From the NCBI GenBank assembly GCA_963422565.1, contig OY730228.1, forward strand, positions 1,240,001 through 1,304,000: a DNA stretch of 64,000 nt. Reading direction: 5' to 3'. Numbering within the stretch: position 1 is the first letter of the stretch; every line of letters begins with the position of its first letter. Under the pieces are notes generated by a model that worked only from the letters and a program-made list of their open reading frames with translations, searched no databases and was not told the DNA's origin. Made by a program: the position numbers and the translations under genes. This stretch comes from G963422565 sp963422565. Lineage in GTDB: Bacteria; Pseudomonadota; Alphaproteobacteria; MPNO01. Below, in pieces: positions 8,593-17,775 of the stretch.

Positions 8593-10719
8593 CTAATCGC
8601 CGTCGAGGGCGATGAGGCGCATCCGCAGGAACAGGGAGTCCGTCGGTCGGATGTCGCGGTCCCAGGTGAAGGATCGCGTGAGGTTCAGCGTCACCGAGAG
8701 ACAGTCGTCGGCGTAGCCGATCTCGAACATCTGCTGGATGTCGCGCGATGCCGCGACATCGCGCCATAGCGATCCGGATGCATGGACGTTTTCGCTCAGC
8801 CTGCCGGCCAGGCGAAGGCGCAGCTCCTGACGCTCCCCCCGCGCGCGCGCCGCGTTGCGGTTGTCGAGCCAGAGGTAGCTGATGGCCAGAGTCAGCGTCT
8901 CGGGTCCGAACGTGCCTGCGAGCTCGCTGCGCTCGACCGAGAGGTCCTCCCGATCGAGGCGGAAGTGGTAGGACAACTCCCCGAACGCGTCCAGGTCGAG
9001 GGCGGCGCGGCCGACGAGGTCCGAAAAGCGCTCCGGGCCGCTCCCGCCATCCGACAGCAAGCGGCTGCCGGAGATCCGGTAGCTCTGGCCGAGAAATCCC
9101 GTCGCGCCCCACCCCGCCCTGTCGAGCAACGCCAGCTCGGCACCGTATTTGAGACGTTGGCCGTCCTCGATTAGATCGCGGCCCGGCGGACGAGACGCGG
9201 CGAAAACATTGGTGTCGTCCAGCTCGAAATGCCGGGCGTCCTCATTGACGATGGCGGTTCGCCTGCCGAGCGCGGGTCCGGCGATCAGGCCCGTGATCGG
9301 CGTGAAGACGATCTCCCCGAAACGGGTCGCGCGAATGAGCGGGTAACGCCAATCGAGCCCGACCTGTGGGAATACTCTGCCGACCGGCTCGGCGAAGCGG
9401 TCCGCGTCGGCCGCGCGCGACAGATAGGCGTCCCCGCGCAGCCGCGCCTCCAGCGTGACCAAATGGCCGCCGGCGCCGTAGAGCGGGCGCGTCCAGAGAC
9501 TCTCGAGGGAGAGCCGCAGATTGTCCTCACCGCTCCGGCGCGTGAGCACGCGGAGGCCGGCTTCGATACCCGTCCGCCCGCCGAATCTGTCGGGCACGCC
9601 GAGATAGCTGGCCTCGATCTCGGGCTGGATCAGCGGCGTCGCCCGGAATCGATCGCCCGGCCTCAGCCCCTGGAAACGGAAGAGATTCGCGACGACATGG
9701 CGGCGCGCCCCGAAACCTTCCAGGAAAAGGTTGCTGGTCAGAATCTTGTCGGACGACAGGCGATAGCGGCCGAGATAGGTGTCGTCGCTGGCCAAGGCGA
9801 CATCGATCCCGGTCCGCCAGGTTCCGTCAATGTCGTATCTGAGCCTTCCGTCGAAATGGCCGCGGGTCGCGGAGCGCTCGGTCTGCGTGCTCCCGCGCGT
9901 GAGGCTGCCCTCGCCGACGAACAGTCCGCCGGGGAAGCGGTGGCGGTATTCGATCAGACCGACAAGGCCTTCCCGCGATGTGACGATCGGCGTGAACGTG
10001 GCGTCCCGGTCCGGGGCGAGGTCGAGGAAGATCGGCGCCCGCGCGACCAGGCCGAGCATGGCATCGCTTCCGACGGTCGGAATCAGGAGTCCGGAACTGC
10101 GTTCGACCGTCGGGTCGGGATGGATGAAATAGGGGGTGTAGAGGATCGGGATCCCGCCGACCTCCAACCAGGCGTCGCGGTAGACGATGTCGCGAGCGAT
10201 GCTGTCGTGGATCACCCTGTCGGCCTTCAGCTCCCAGGAGGGTGCCCGCGCCGGCTCCTCGGGGCAGCGCCGGCATGGCGTGTAGGCCGCGTCTTTCAGT
10301 TCGGTCCGCGCCGCGCCGATGCGTTCCGCACGCTCCGCCGAGATGCGGGCTGCCTCGGTGAGCAGGATGCGGATGCGCCGCGCGACGCCGTCCTTGAGAT
10401 CGCCCGATATGTCGATTTCGTCGGCGAGCACCGTCCGACCGGACGGCTCGCGGATGGACACGTTGCCGCGCGCTTCCATCCGGTCGGCCGCGCGGTCGTA
10501 GATGACGGCGTCGGCCCGCAACAGCCGCCCGGCATGGCGGATCTCGACATGTCCGCGGGCCGTCATTCGATCGCGCGCGCGATCATAGGCGAGTGTGTCG
10601 GAGAGGAGTTCGACCGTTCGGCGCGCGCCGTCTTCCGGCTGCGCCCGAACCTGGCCCGGGGCGAGCGCGAAGGCCTGGAGCCCGGCGAGTAACAGCGCGG
10701 CCGCGCGCCCGATCCGCAT
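8593..10719 (-). CDS. lptD: LPS-assembly outer-membrane protein LptD
   Basis: LptD is the beta-barrel that inserts lipopolysaccharide into the outer leaflet. The protein is 708 residues with a signal peptide (ALLLAGLQAFALAPGQVRA), an OstA-like periplasmic jellyroll rich in AYDRARDRMTARGHVEI-type repeats to about residue 130, then a large barrel. Cysteines are only at C149, C152 and C673. The four-Cys pattern of E. coli that forms two interlocked disulfides is therefore reduced to one N-terminal CxxC and one barrel Cys. It follows lptG by 4 bp in the lptF-lptG-lptD operon. surA, which commonly follows it, is absent. Confidence 0.93.
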   Translation of the reverse strand: MRIGRAAALLLAGLQAFALAPGQVRAQPEDGARRTVELLSDTLAYDRARDRMTARGHVEIRHAGRLLRADAVIYDRAADRMEARGNVSIREPSGRTVLADEIDISGDLKDGVARRIRILLTEAARISAERAERIGAARTELKDAAYTPCRRCPEEPARAPSWELKADRVIHDSIARDIVYRDAWLEVGGIPILYTPYFIHPDPTVERSSGLLIPTVGSDAMLGLVARAPIFLDLAPDRDATFTPIVTSREGLVGLIEYRHRFPGGLFVGEGSLTRGSTQTERSATRGHFDGRLRYDIDGTWRTGIDVALASDDTYLGRYRLSSDKILTSNLFLEGFGARRHVVANLFRFQGLRPGDRFRATPLIQPEIEASYLGVPDRFGGRTGIEAGLRVLTRRSGEDNLRLSLESLWTRPLYGAGGHLVTLEARLRGDAYLSRAADADRFAEPVGRVFPQVGLDWRYPLIRATRFGEIVFTPITGLIAGPALGRRTAIVNEDARHFELDDTNVFAASRPPGRDLIEDGQRLKYGAELALLDRAGWGATGFLGQSYRISGSRLLSDGGSGPERFSDLVGRAALDLDAFGELSYHFRLDREDLSVERSELAGTFGPETLTLAISYLWLDNRNAARARGERQELRLRLAGRLSENVHASGSLWRDVAASRDIQQMFEIGYADDCLSVTLNLTRSFTWDRDIRPTDSLFLRMRLIALDGD

Positions 10720-10723
10720 CGGT

Positions 10724-11818
10724 TCAGCCGTCCTCCAGGTGGAACAGCATCGCGCCCGCCAGCAGCATGGCGATCAGCACCGGGCTCCAGGCGGCGACCC
10801 AGATCGGGATTCGCGAACCGGTGCCGAGCGCGGCGGCTACGTCGATCAAGACGAACAGGCCGACGCCCAAGGCGAGCCCGAGGACGATGGGAATGGCGGG
10901 GCCGCCACGCCGCATCGGGCGCAGGGAAATGGCGGCGGCGATCAGCACGACCGCCGCGAGGAGCACCGGCAACGCGAGCTGGGTCTGCCAGTGCAGCCGG
11001 TAGCGAACGGCGGAGAAACCCGCCGTCTCGAGCACGCGGACGAAGCCGGGAATCGTCCAGAAGGAGCGGGTCGCCGGGTGGACGAAGCTCTCCAGGACCT
11101 CGCCCATGGTCAGGTCCGTTTCCAGCCGCATAGCGGAACGCTTGCGCGGTTCTTCGCCGGAGCTGCTGAGGGTCGCATCGAGGAGGACCCAATAGCCGAC
11201 TCCGAGACGCGCTCGGGCCGCGTCGACCCGACCGGTGAAGCGGTCGCCGTCATCCATCATCAGGACCATCACCCCATGCAGGTTGGCGCTCTTCGGACGG
11301 ATTTCCCGAGCGTAAAGAAAATAGGAGCCGTTCTGCGTCGGTTGGCGGAACCAGACGCTCTTGCCGCCGATCACCGCCCCCGTCGGCCTGCTGCCGACAT
11401 AGATGTCCTCCATCGCCTGATAACGCGCATAGAACGCCGAGGCGACGGGGCTGAGCGCGAGCAGAGCGAAGATTCCCAGGCCAAAGGCGCAGAGGGCGAG
11501 CGGCAGGACGAGCTGCCATACCGAGACCCCGCTGCCCCGCGTCACCTCCAGCTCGTGATGGCGATTCAACCGCCAGAACGACAGGATGGCGCTGATGAGG
11601 ACCGCGAAGGGAAGCACCCGCACGATCACGTTGGGCAGCTTCGCCAGCGCCATCGCCACCACGATGTCGAACCGCGCGAACGGGTTGGTCGCCGTGCGCC
11701 TGAGCAGCTCGCCGATGTCGAACAGCAGGATCACGACTGCGAAGACCGCCATAACGCTCACGAAGCGCAGCAGAAAGAGCCCGGCGATATAGCGGGTGAG
11801 CGTCGCGGACAAATACAT
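10724..11818 (-). CDS. lptG: LPS export ABC permease LptG
   Basis: This 364-residue inner-membrane permease is one half of the LptB2FG complex that extracts LPS from the inner membrane. It has the YjgP/YjgQ layout: helices at the N terminus (TRYIAGLFLLRFVSVM and following), a large periplasmic beta-jellyroll in the middle, and three helices at the C terminus. The conserved LNRHHELEVTRGSGVS coupling segment is present. It lies 24 bp after lptF and 4 bp before lptD. The ATPase lptB is not in this window and is normally elsewhere in alphaproteobacteria. Confidence 0.93.
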   Translation of the reverse strand: MYLSATLTRYIAGLFLLRFVSVMAVFAVVILLFDIGELLRRTATNPFARFDIVVAMALAKLPNVIVRVLPFAVLISAILSFWRLNRHHELEVTRGSGVSVWQLVLPLALCAFGLGIFALLALSPVASAFYARYQAMEDIYVGSRPTGAVIGGKSVWFRQPTQNGSYFLYAREIRPKSANLHGVMVLMMDDGDRFTGRVDAARARLGVGYWVLLDATLSSSGEEPRKRSAMRLETDLTMGEVLESFVHPATRSFWTIPGFVRVLETAGFSAVRYRLHWQTQLALPVLLAAVVLIAAAISLRPMRRGGPAIPIVLGLALGVGLFVLIDVAAALGTGSRIPIWVAAWSPVLIAMLLAGAMLFHLEDG

Positions 11819-11842
11819 CGCGGGCCGCGGCTCGGTCGGCGG

Positions 11843-12943
11843 TCAGGGAAGCGCCGCGCGCGCGGCGTCCCGCGGCCTGCGCCGCAGCAGGAACAGCGAG
11901 ACCGCACCGGCTGCCAGCGGAACGACGTATAGCAGCAGCGCGAATGCCGGCTCCCGACCGCCGAGCGATTTGAGGCTCAGCGCCGCCGCCTCGACCGCGA
12001 CCAGCGCCCCCGTCGCGGCGAGGATGCGGCGGCGCTGGCCCCGGCGGTCGTAGGGCGCGGTCAGCAGGAGCGCAAGCGCCATCAACGGCAAGGCCGCGTT
12101 CAACAACGGTTGCGCGAGCCGGTCATGGCCTTCGGCATGGAGCCGGAATCTGCGATGAACGGGCCAGGACGCGTCGCCTTCGACGAACAGTTCGGACAGG
12201 AAACGCTCCTTGGGTTGCCGCCACCCCATCGTCGCCGAACGGCCCTCGATGCCGAGATCGAATTCGTAGCGATCGAATTGAAGCTCCGACAGCACGCCCC
12301 GGCGCAGTTCCTGGCGAATCCCGTTGACCAGCACCATGCGGAGCCTGTTCTCGGCGGATCTGACGGCGCCGCGTTGGGCCAGAGCGGTGACCGGGCTCGC
12401 GGGCTCGCGGTCGTCATGCACCAAGACGCCGTGGAGCGCGCCGTCCGGGCCGCGCTTGCGCACATACACGGTAACGCCGTCGACGACCTGGGTGAATACG
12501 CCCTCCTGGATCAGGACCGACGCATAGTTGTTCCGGATGTCCGACTGAAGGTCCCTGAACGCGCGATAGGAAGCGGGCAGCAGATAGAGCGTCAATGCGT
12601 AGCCGAGCAGGACCGCAATCGCCGATGCCGCGAGCACCGGACGGGCCAAGGCGAGCTGGCTGACGCCGGCGGACCGGATCACCACCAACTCGCGGTCCGA
12701 AGCGAGCCGGTTGTAGACGAAGGTCACGCCGGCAAACAGGGCGACCGGGAGCACGATCGAGAGCACGGTCGGAACCAGCAGAAACGTCAGCCAGAAGAAC
12801 AGCCATGCCGAGAGTCCGCGGTCGACCGCCAACTCGACCAGCCTGACCGACTGGGTAAGCCAGGCGACCAGGGACAGCCCGATGGTGATCAGCACCGTGA
12901 CCAGGACGATCTGCCGCAGGATGTATCGGTCCAGCCTGCTCAT
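11843..12943 (-). CDS. lptF: LPS export ABC permease LptF
   Basis: LptF is the partner permease of LptG. The start at 12943 was chosen over the longer open frame because MSRLDRYILRQIV is the typical LptF N terminus. The protein is 366 residues: N-terminal helices with LTQSVRLVELAVDRGLS, the coupling segment RLASDRELVVIRSAGVS, a periplasmic jellyroll, and three C-terminal helices. The stop of the upstream sodium channel gene and this start are arranged TAGGATG, so the two genes are almost certainly translated from the same mRNA. Confidence 0.92.
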   Translation of the reverse strand: MSRLDRYILRQIVLVTVLITIGLSLVAWLTQSVRLVELAVDRGLSAWLFFWLTFLLVPTVLSIVLPVALFAGVTFVYNRLASDRELVVIRSAGVSQLALARPVLAASAIAVLLGYALTLYLLPASYRAFRDLQSDIRNNYASVLIQEGVFTQVVDGVTVYVRKRGPDGALHGVLVHDDREPASPVTALAQRGAVRSAENRLRMVLVNGIRQELRRGVLSELQFDRYEFDLGIEGRSATMGWRQPKERFLSELFVEGDASWPVHRRFRLHAEGHDRLAQPLLNAALPLMALALLLTAPYDRRGQRRRILAATGALVAVEAAALSLKSLGGREPAFALLLYVVPLAAGAVSLFLLRRRPRDAARAALP

Positions 12944-12944
12944 C

Positions 12945-13901
12945 CTATCGCCCGTCCGACAGGCCATGCCGCTCCAGGCTCGCGCGCAGCGCGGAGACTT
13001 CGCCGCGGAGCCTCGCGATCTCGGCGGACAGCGTCTCGGCATCGGCATCGACGACATGGGCCACATCCGAGACCGTCCGGACCCGCTCCGCCTCGTGAAG
13101 CGCCTGCATCGAATCGACGATGATCGCGATGAACAGGTTCAGCACCGTGAAGCTCGAAACGATAATGAACGGGACGAAGAAGGCCCAGGCATAGGGGTGC
13201 GCGTCCATCACGGGGCGGACGATCCCCATCGACCAGCTCTCCAGCGTCATGATCTGGAACAGCGAGAACATCGACCGCCCGACCGTGCCGAACCATTCGG
13301 GAAAGCCGGCACCGTAGAGCTTGGTCGCGATGACGGCGAAGACATAGAAGATCAGGAACAGCAGCGCGCCGACGGCGCCGATACCCGGCACAGCGCTCAG
13401 CAGGGCCTCGACCACGCGGCGCATTCTGGGTATCGCCGAGACCAGCCGCAGCGCGCGCAGCACCCGGAGCGCCCGAAGAGCCGCAAAGCTCGCGCTGGCC
13501 GGGGCAAGCGCGATCGCCACCACGACGAAATCGAACACGCCCCACGGGTCGCGAAAGAAGGCTGGACCGTGGGCATAGATCCGGACCGAGAGCTCGACGA
13601 CGAAGACCACGAGCACCGCTCGGTCGAGGATCGAAAGCGTGCCGCCGAACGCCGCTACGACGGTCGGCGAGGTCTCGAGCCCGAGCGTGATCGCGTTGAG
13701 GAAGATGAGCGCCAGGACCGCGTACCGGAAGCGCGCGGTCTCGGTCCAGACGCGCAGTCGGGCGCGGAAGGACGCTCCGTTCGGGCCGCGCCCGACTGCG
13801 TCGCGCCGCCGGCGCGACGACGCCGCGTGCCGCATTGCCCGGAACATGTCCCGCCGTTTCCCGAGAAGAGTGCGCGGAAGGCGCCTTATACGACAGAGCA
13901 C
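12945..13901 (-). CDS. bacterial voltage-gated sodium channel (NavBac type)
   Basis: This 318-residue single-repeat ion channel assembles as a tetramer. S4 carries arginines at every third position (R143, R146, R149, R152 in RALRVLRALRLV). The selectivity filter TLESWSM at 219-225 matches the sodium-selective NaChBac/NavMs group rather than calcium or potassium channels. S6 ends near residue 264 and is followed by a heptad-rich region (LSAEIARLRGEVSALRASLE), the usual C-terminal four-helix coiled coil. A Met at residue 19 (13847) is an alternative start. It heads the lptF-lptG-lptD operon, which is unexpected. Confidence 0.92.
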   Translation of the reverse strand: MLCRIRRLPRTLLGKRRDMFRAMRHAASSRRRRDAVGRGPNGASFRARLRVWTETARFRYAVLALIFLNAITLGLETSPTVVAAFGGTLSILDRAVLVVFVVELSVRIYAHGPAFFRDPWGVFDFVVVAIALAPASASFAALRALRVLRALRLVSAIPRMRRVVEALLSAVPGIGAVGALLFLIFYVFAVIATKLYGAGFPEWFGTVGRSMFSLFQIMTLESWSMGIVRPVMDAHPYAWAFFVPFIIVSSFTVLNLFIAIIVDSMQALHEAERVRTVSDVAHVVDADAETLSAEIARLRGEVSALRASLERHGLSDGR

Positions 13902-14162
13902 GGCGGCGGGTCGAGGAAGGCGCGTGTCGGACGATGGAAGACGGGAACGAGGCGTGTCGGGGCACGGAGGCGGCGTCCGCGGCTAACCGCGGTTCGAGGT
14001 CGGATCCCGGAGCGACGAACGCCATGCGGGGGGGCTGGATCCGTTAGAATGGGAATTTATGGCGTCGTCGGCCGCGACCCGGCCGGCGGCTGCGGCATGG
14101 GATCGCGACCGCGGAGACCGGGGGCTTTCCGGCATCCGAACGGGGCGGGCGGAGAAGCGTGG

Positions 14163-15125
14163 ATGCGAGATTTCGGGCTGTCGATCGACGGCTTTTCGCC
14201 GGCCCGGGACATCGCCGCGCAGGCCCGCGCGGCCGAAGCCGGAGGCGCTGCGCGGCTCTGGATCGCCACCCATCTCTATCTCCGGGATCCCGTGGCGCTG
14301 GCGGCGGCGGCGCTGGCGGCGACGGAACGCCTCGGCGTCGCCCTGATGGCGATGAGTCCCTATGCGCTCCACCCCGTCCACGCAGCGATGGCGGCGGCGA
14401 CCCTCGATGAGCTGTATCCCGGCCGCGTCCTGCTGTCGCTAGGGGTCGGCGCGCCCGGCGATCTGGCGGCGGCGGGGATCGCGGCCCCGCATCCGGCCCG
14501 GACCCTCGGCGAGGCGATCGCGGTCTGCCAGCGGCTCTTCGCCGGCGGCCCGGTCATCCATGACGGGGAGAGGTTCCGGCTCTCCGGCCGCGCTCTGGTG
14601 AACGGCGGGCGCGCCATTCGCGTCATTCTGGCCGCGACGGGTCCGCGCATGCTGGCGCTTGCCGGGCGGGAGGCCGACGGGGTTCTGATCTCGGACGGGG
14701 TCTCCGTCCCCCATATGCGCCACTGTATCGGCCGGACGATCGCGGCGGCGGACGGTCGCCGCCCGGCGACGTGCGGGCTGGTCCATGTTCGGCTGGGACC
14801 CGCCGACGCGCCGATCCGGCGGACGCTGGGCTTCGTCCTGCGCGGCACGCATCATGCGCCCAATCTCGCCGCCGCCGGCGTACGCCTGGATCAGGAGGCG
14901 TTGCGCGCCGCCTATGCCGCCGGGGACTGGGTCGCGGTCGACCGGCTGATCACGCCCGAGGTGGTCGCCGCCCATGCCGCGACGGGGAGCGTCGATGCCG
15001 TCCGCGCGAAGCTCGCAGCCTATCGCGCCACCGGCCTCGATCATATCGTCCTGGCCGGGCCGGCCGAGCCGGCCGAGATTGTCCGGACCCTCGCCGCGGT
15101 CGGAGCCGCCCCGGCACCGAGGTGA
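14163..15125 (+). CDS. LLM-class (luciferase-like) flavin oxidoreductase
   Basis: This 320-residue protein has the bacterial luciferase/F420-reductase TIM-barrel fold. Typical elements are RDIAAQARAAEAGGAARLWIATHL at the start, PYALHPVHAAMAAATLDELYPGR and LSLGVGAPGD. The frame is open far upstream, but coding-like sequence begins at MRDFGLSIDGF, which has GGAG about ten bases before it. It may use F420 or FMN; no residue settles which. It precedes the flavin monooxygenase by 52 bp, so the two may form a short operon. Confidence 0.85.
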   Translation: MRDFGLSIDGFSPARDIAAQARAAEAGGAARLWIATHLYLRDPVALAAAALAATERLGVALMAMSPYALHPVHAAMAAATLDELYPGRVLLSLGVGAPGDLAAAGIAAPHPARTLGEAIAVCQRLFAGGPVIHDGERFRLSGRALVNGGRAIRVILAATGPRMLALAGREADGVLISDGVSVPHMRHCIGRTIAAADGRRPATCGLVHVRLGPADAPIRRTLGFVLRGTHHAPNLAAAGVRLDQEALRAAYAAGDWVAVDRLITPEVVAAHAATGSVDAVRAKLAAYRATGLDHIVLAGPAEPAEIVRTLAAVGAAPAPR

Positions 15126-15177
15126 CCGGCGGCATGCGCGATTCGGGGTCCATCACGGCATAGGAGGCTGATCGGCC

Positions 15178-16374
15178 ATGAACGAGATGCGCGCCATGTC
15201 GGGCGCAGAGACCTGGCTCCGGCGGGTCGCGTCCATCGGCTCGGTCCTCGAAGCGGAGGCGCCCGAGGCCGACCGGCTGCGAGAGCTGACCGGAAAGGCG
15301 ATCGCCGCACTGCACGGAGAGCGGATGCTGCGCCTGCTGCTGCCCGGCGATGTCGGCGGGTTCGAACTGCCGCTCCCGGAATTCTTCGAGATCGTCGAAG
15401 CCGTCGCCGGGTTCGACGGCAGCGCCGCATGGTGCGTCTGCCAGGGCAACGCTTGCGCGATGCTGGCCGGCTATCTCGACGCGCGCCTCGCCGCGGAAAT
15501 CTGGGCGGGGGATTCGACCGCCCTGCTCGCCTGGGGGCCGGGGCGGGCCGAGGCGCGCGCGGTCGCGGGCGGCTACCGGGTGAATGCGAACACGTTCTTC
15601 GCCAGCGGCAGCCATCATGCGACCTGGCTCGCCGCGCACTGCCTCGTCGTCGAGGCCGACGGCACGCCGCGCCGCGACTCCGCCGGCGTCCAGGAGAATC
15701 GCTCGATGCTGATCCCCGCTGCCGAGGCGACGTTGAGCGACAGCTGGAACGTCGTCGGGCTGCGCGGCACCGGGAGCGACGGCTTCGTCATCGAGAATCT
15801 GTTCGTGCCGGAAAAGCGAAGCATCGTACGCGCGCGGATGATCGAGGACCGCCCGCCGCGGTCACGCCTGCATGCGCTGCCCCTGATGACGGTCTATGCG
15901 AGCGGGTTCGCGGGCGTGGCCCTCGGGATCGCCAGAGGCTTTCTCGACCGGTTTCTCGACCTCGCACTCACCAAGAAGCCGCGCGGTATCGCCGAGGCGC
16001 TGAAGGACAGCCCGGTCGTGCAGAACGAGGCCGCGCGCGCCGAGGCCAGGCTGTCCGCCGCGCGCGCCTTCCTGGTCGACGAGATCGGACGCAGCTGGCG
16101 GGAGCTGGAACGGGACGGGCGGGCGTCGATCGAGACGCGCATGCGCATCCGCCTCGCCGGCACCCATTCCATCCACGAGGCCAAGGCGGTCGTCGACATG
16201 CTCTACGACACCGCAGGCAGCAGCGCTGTCCTCGCCGACGGCCCGTTCGAACGCCGGTTCCGCGACATCCACGCCGTCGCCCTGCAGATCCAGGGCCGCA
16301 AGCGGCACTACCAGACCTATGGCGGCTGGATGATGGGTCGGGAGGTGAACGCCACCGACATGACCGCGATCTGA
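15178..16374 (+). CDS. acyl-CoA dehydrogenase-fold flavin-dependent monooxygenase
   Basis: This 398-residue protein has the acyl-CoA dehydrogenase fold but lacks the usual catalytic Glu context, and it resembles the two-component hydroxylases (HpaH/HsaA/DszC type). Visible elements are LLLPGDVGGFELPLPEFFEI, the FAD-contacting DSWNVVGLRGTGSD segment, and a C-terminal helical bundle ending RDIHAVALQIQGRKRHY. Such enzymes use reduced flavin from a separate reductase to hydroxylate or desulfurise ring compounds; the preceding luciferase-like protein could act in the same pathway. The substrate is not known. Confidence 0.85.
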   Translation: MNEMRAMSGAETWLRRVASIGSVLEAEAPEADRLRELTGKAIAALHGERMLRLLLPGDVGGFELPLPEFFEIVEAVAGFDGSAAWCVCQGNACAMLAGYLDARLAAEIWAGDSTALLAWGPGRAEARAVAGGYRVNANTFFASGSHHATWLAAHCLVVEADGTPRRDSAGVQENRSMLIPAAEATLSDSWNVVGLRGTGSDGFVIENLFVPEKRSIVRARMIEDRPPRSRLHALPLMTVYASGFAGVALGIARGFLDRFLDLALTKKPRGIAEALKDSPVVQNEAARAEARLSAARAFLVDEIGRSWRELERDGRASIETRMRIRLAGTHSIHEAKAVVDMLYDTAGSSAVLADGPFERRFRDIHAVALQIQGRKRHYQTYGGWMMGREVNATDMTAI

Positions 16375-16380
16375 GACGGC

Positions 16381-17346
16381 TCAGACGCCGGCGCAGAGCG
16401 TGTTCGAGAGTCGGCCGATCCCTTCGATCTCGACCTCGACGACGTCGCCGGGCTTCATGAAGACCTGCGGGTCGCGGCCAAATCCGACCCCGGCGGGCGA
16501 GCCGGTAGTCACGAGGTCACCGGGCTCGAACCGGTACCATTTCGAGAAATAGGCGATGATGTCGGCCACACCGTAGATCAGATCGTCGGTCCGCGCGGAC
16601 TGCATGACACTGCCGTTGAGCGTGGTGGTGAGCCGCAGGTCGTGCGGGTCCGCGATCTCGTCGGCGGTGATCATCACCGGACCGCAAGGGGTGAAGCCGG
16701 GGAGCTGCTTGCCCATGATGTTGCGCTCCCAGGCATGGATCGCGCCAAACGCCCCCTCGGCGGCGAACAGCTCGCCGACCCAGTCGCGCGCCGAGATATC
16801 GTTGCAGATCGTATAGCCGGCGACATGGGACATCGCATCCGCGCGATCCACGTTATGGCAGGTCCGGCCGAACACGAAGGCGAGTTCGCCCTCGAAATCC
16901 AGCATGTCCGGGCATTGGCGCGGAACGAAGACGGGCTTGCCCGCCCCCGTGAGCGAGCAGGCGGCCTTGATGAAGGCGGTCGGATGGGGTGGCTCCGGGG
17001 TCCCCTTCATCTCGGCCAGATGGCGACGGTAGTTCAGGCCCTCGGACAGGATCAACCGGGGATCCGGAACCGGCGGCGCAAGGGCGATTCCGGAGAAGGG
17101 GCGGATCGCGCCCGCCTCGGCGAGCCGCGCCCGATCCGCCGGCGTCCGGCGCTCTACCGCGCCGAGAATACGGCGCACGAGCTCCAGCCCGTCCTCCCCG
17201 GCATCGAGCAGCGCCCTGATCGACGGCGGGACCGGTCTGGCCACGCGGAGCCACCGGCCGGCGAGGGCCAGGTCGAGGACATTCCCGTCGTCGAGCATCG
17301 CGGCCGGACGGCCGGTCGGGCCGGCGTCGATGGTCAATAGCCTCAT
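16381..17346 (-). CDS. fumarylacetoacetate hydrolase (FAH) family protein
   Basis: This 321-residue metal-dependent hydrolase, isomerase or decarboxylase acts on 2-oxo acids in aromatic breakdown. The FAH fold shows ILSEGLNYRRHLAEMKG, the metal site FEGELAFVFG, GYTICNDISARDW and VTTGSPAGVGFG near the C terminus. The start at 17346 is chosen because MRLLTIDAG fits the family N terminus and has GAGGG upstream. It converges with the monooxygenase gene (6 bp between stops). The length fits the 2-hydroxyhepta-diene-dioate isomerase or ureidoglycolate lyase-like subgroup; the substrate is unclear. Confidence 0.9.
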   Translation of the reverse strand: MRLLTIDAGPTGRPAAMLDDGNVLDLALAGRWLRVARPVPPSIRALLDAGEDGLELVRRILGAVERRTPADRARLAEAGAIRPFSGIALAPPVPDPRLILSEGLNYRRHLAEMKGTPEPPHPTAFIKAACSLTGAGKPVFVPRQCPDMLDFEGELAFVFGRTCHNVDRADAMSHVAGYTICNDISARDWVGELFAAEGAFGAIHAWERNIMGKQLPGFTPCGPVMITADEIADPHDLRLTTTLNGSVMQSARTDDLIYGVADIIAYFSKWYRFEPGDLVTTGSPAGVGFGRDPQVFMKPGDVVEVEIEGIGRLSNTLCAGV

Positions 17347-17531
17347 TTCGCCCTCGCCGCGGAAGCCGCCACGGCAGCGGACCGGACCGGCGTTCCGACA
17401 GACGCGCCAGCCCCGCGGCCCTTCCCCGCGACCATCCCTCCGGCTTCGCCCTCGACGCGCTCCGCGACCCTTCCCTCGGCGCGCCCCTCGGCCCTGCCCC
17501 GTCCGATCGGCTTCTGCGGAAGCTCTCCCAT
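17343..17531 (-). CDS. possible 62-residue Gly/Arg/Ala-rich peptide
   Basis: A short frame starts at ATG 17531, with GGGAG seven bases upstream, and ends at a TGA that overlaps the FAH start in the ATGA manner seen throughout the window. The peptide is low-complexity (GRGRAEGRAEGRVAERVEGEAGG) with no known domain. The ribosome-binding site and the overlap favour translation, perhaps as a coupling leader. The composition could equally be a chance product of GC-rich DNA. The rest of the interval up to mdh (17532-17775) shows no clear element. Confidence 0.35.
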   Translation of the reverse strand: MGELPQKPIGRGRAEGRAEGRVAERVEGEAGGMVAGKGRGAGASVGTPVRSAAVAASAARAK

Positions 17532-17775
17532 AACCGTCTCCCATCGCTCCGGCTCCGCCGCCACGATAGCCGGGCGCAAGCACGGGCGCTCCTTCCGGTC
17601 TTCGAAGCGGGTTGGGGGGCCGTGGGGATCCTCGCCGGTCGGCGCGCGGCGGCCCGAATGGGGCGAACCGGATCGACCGGTTGTGCTCGGCCTCGAATCG
17701 CGCTAAGCAGGCCGTGTCGGCGGCCGGCCCCGCCGTCGTCCCCTCCATCTCTTCGGCGAATTGCGGGCATATCGA

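Noticed and set aside
13980..14020. tRNA-like T-loop sequence GGTTCGAGGTC
   Set aside because: No acceptor stem, anticodon stem or CCA context around it.
12882..14162. Upstream extension of the luciferase-like gene
   Set aside because: This part is antisense to the sodium channel gene and lacks coding character; the real start is 14163.
16371..16384. Hairpin CTGAG-ACGG-CTCAG between convergent stops
   Set aside because: A five-base stem without T run is too weak for a terminator and arises from the two stop regions.
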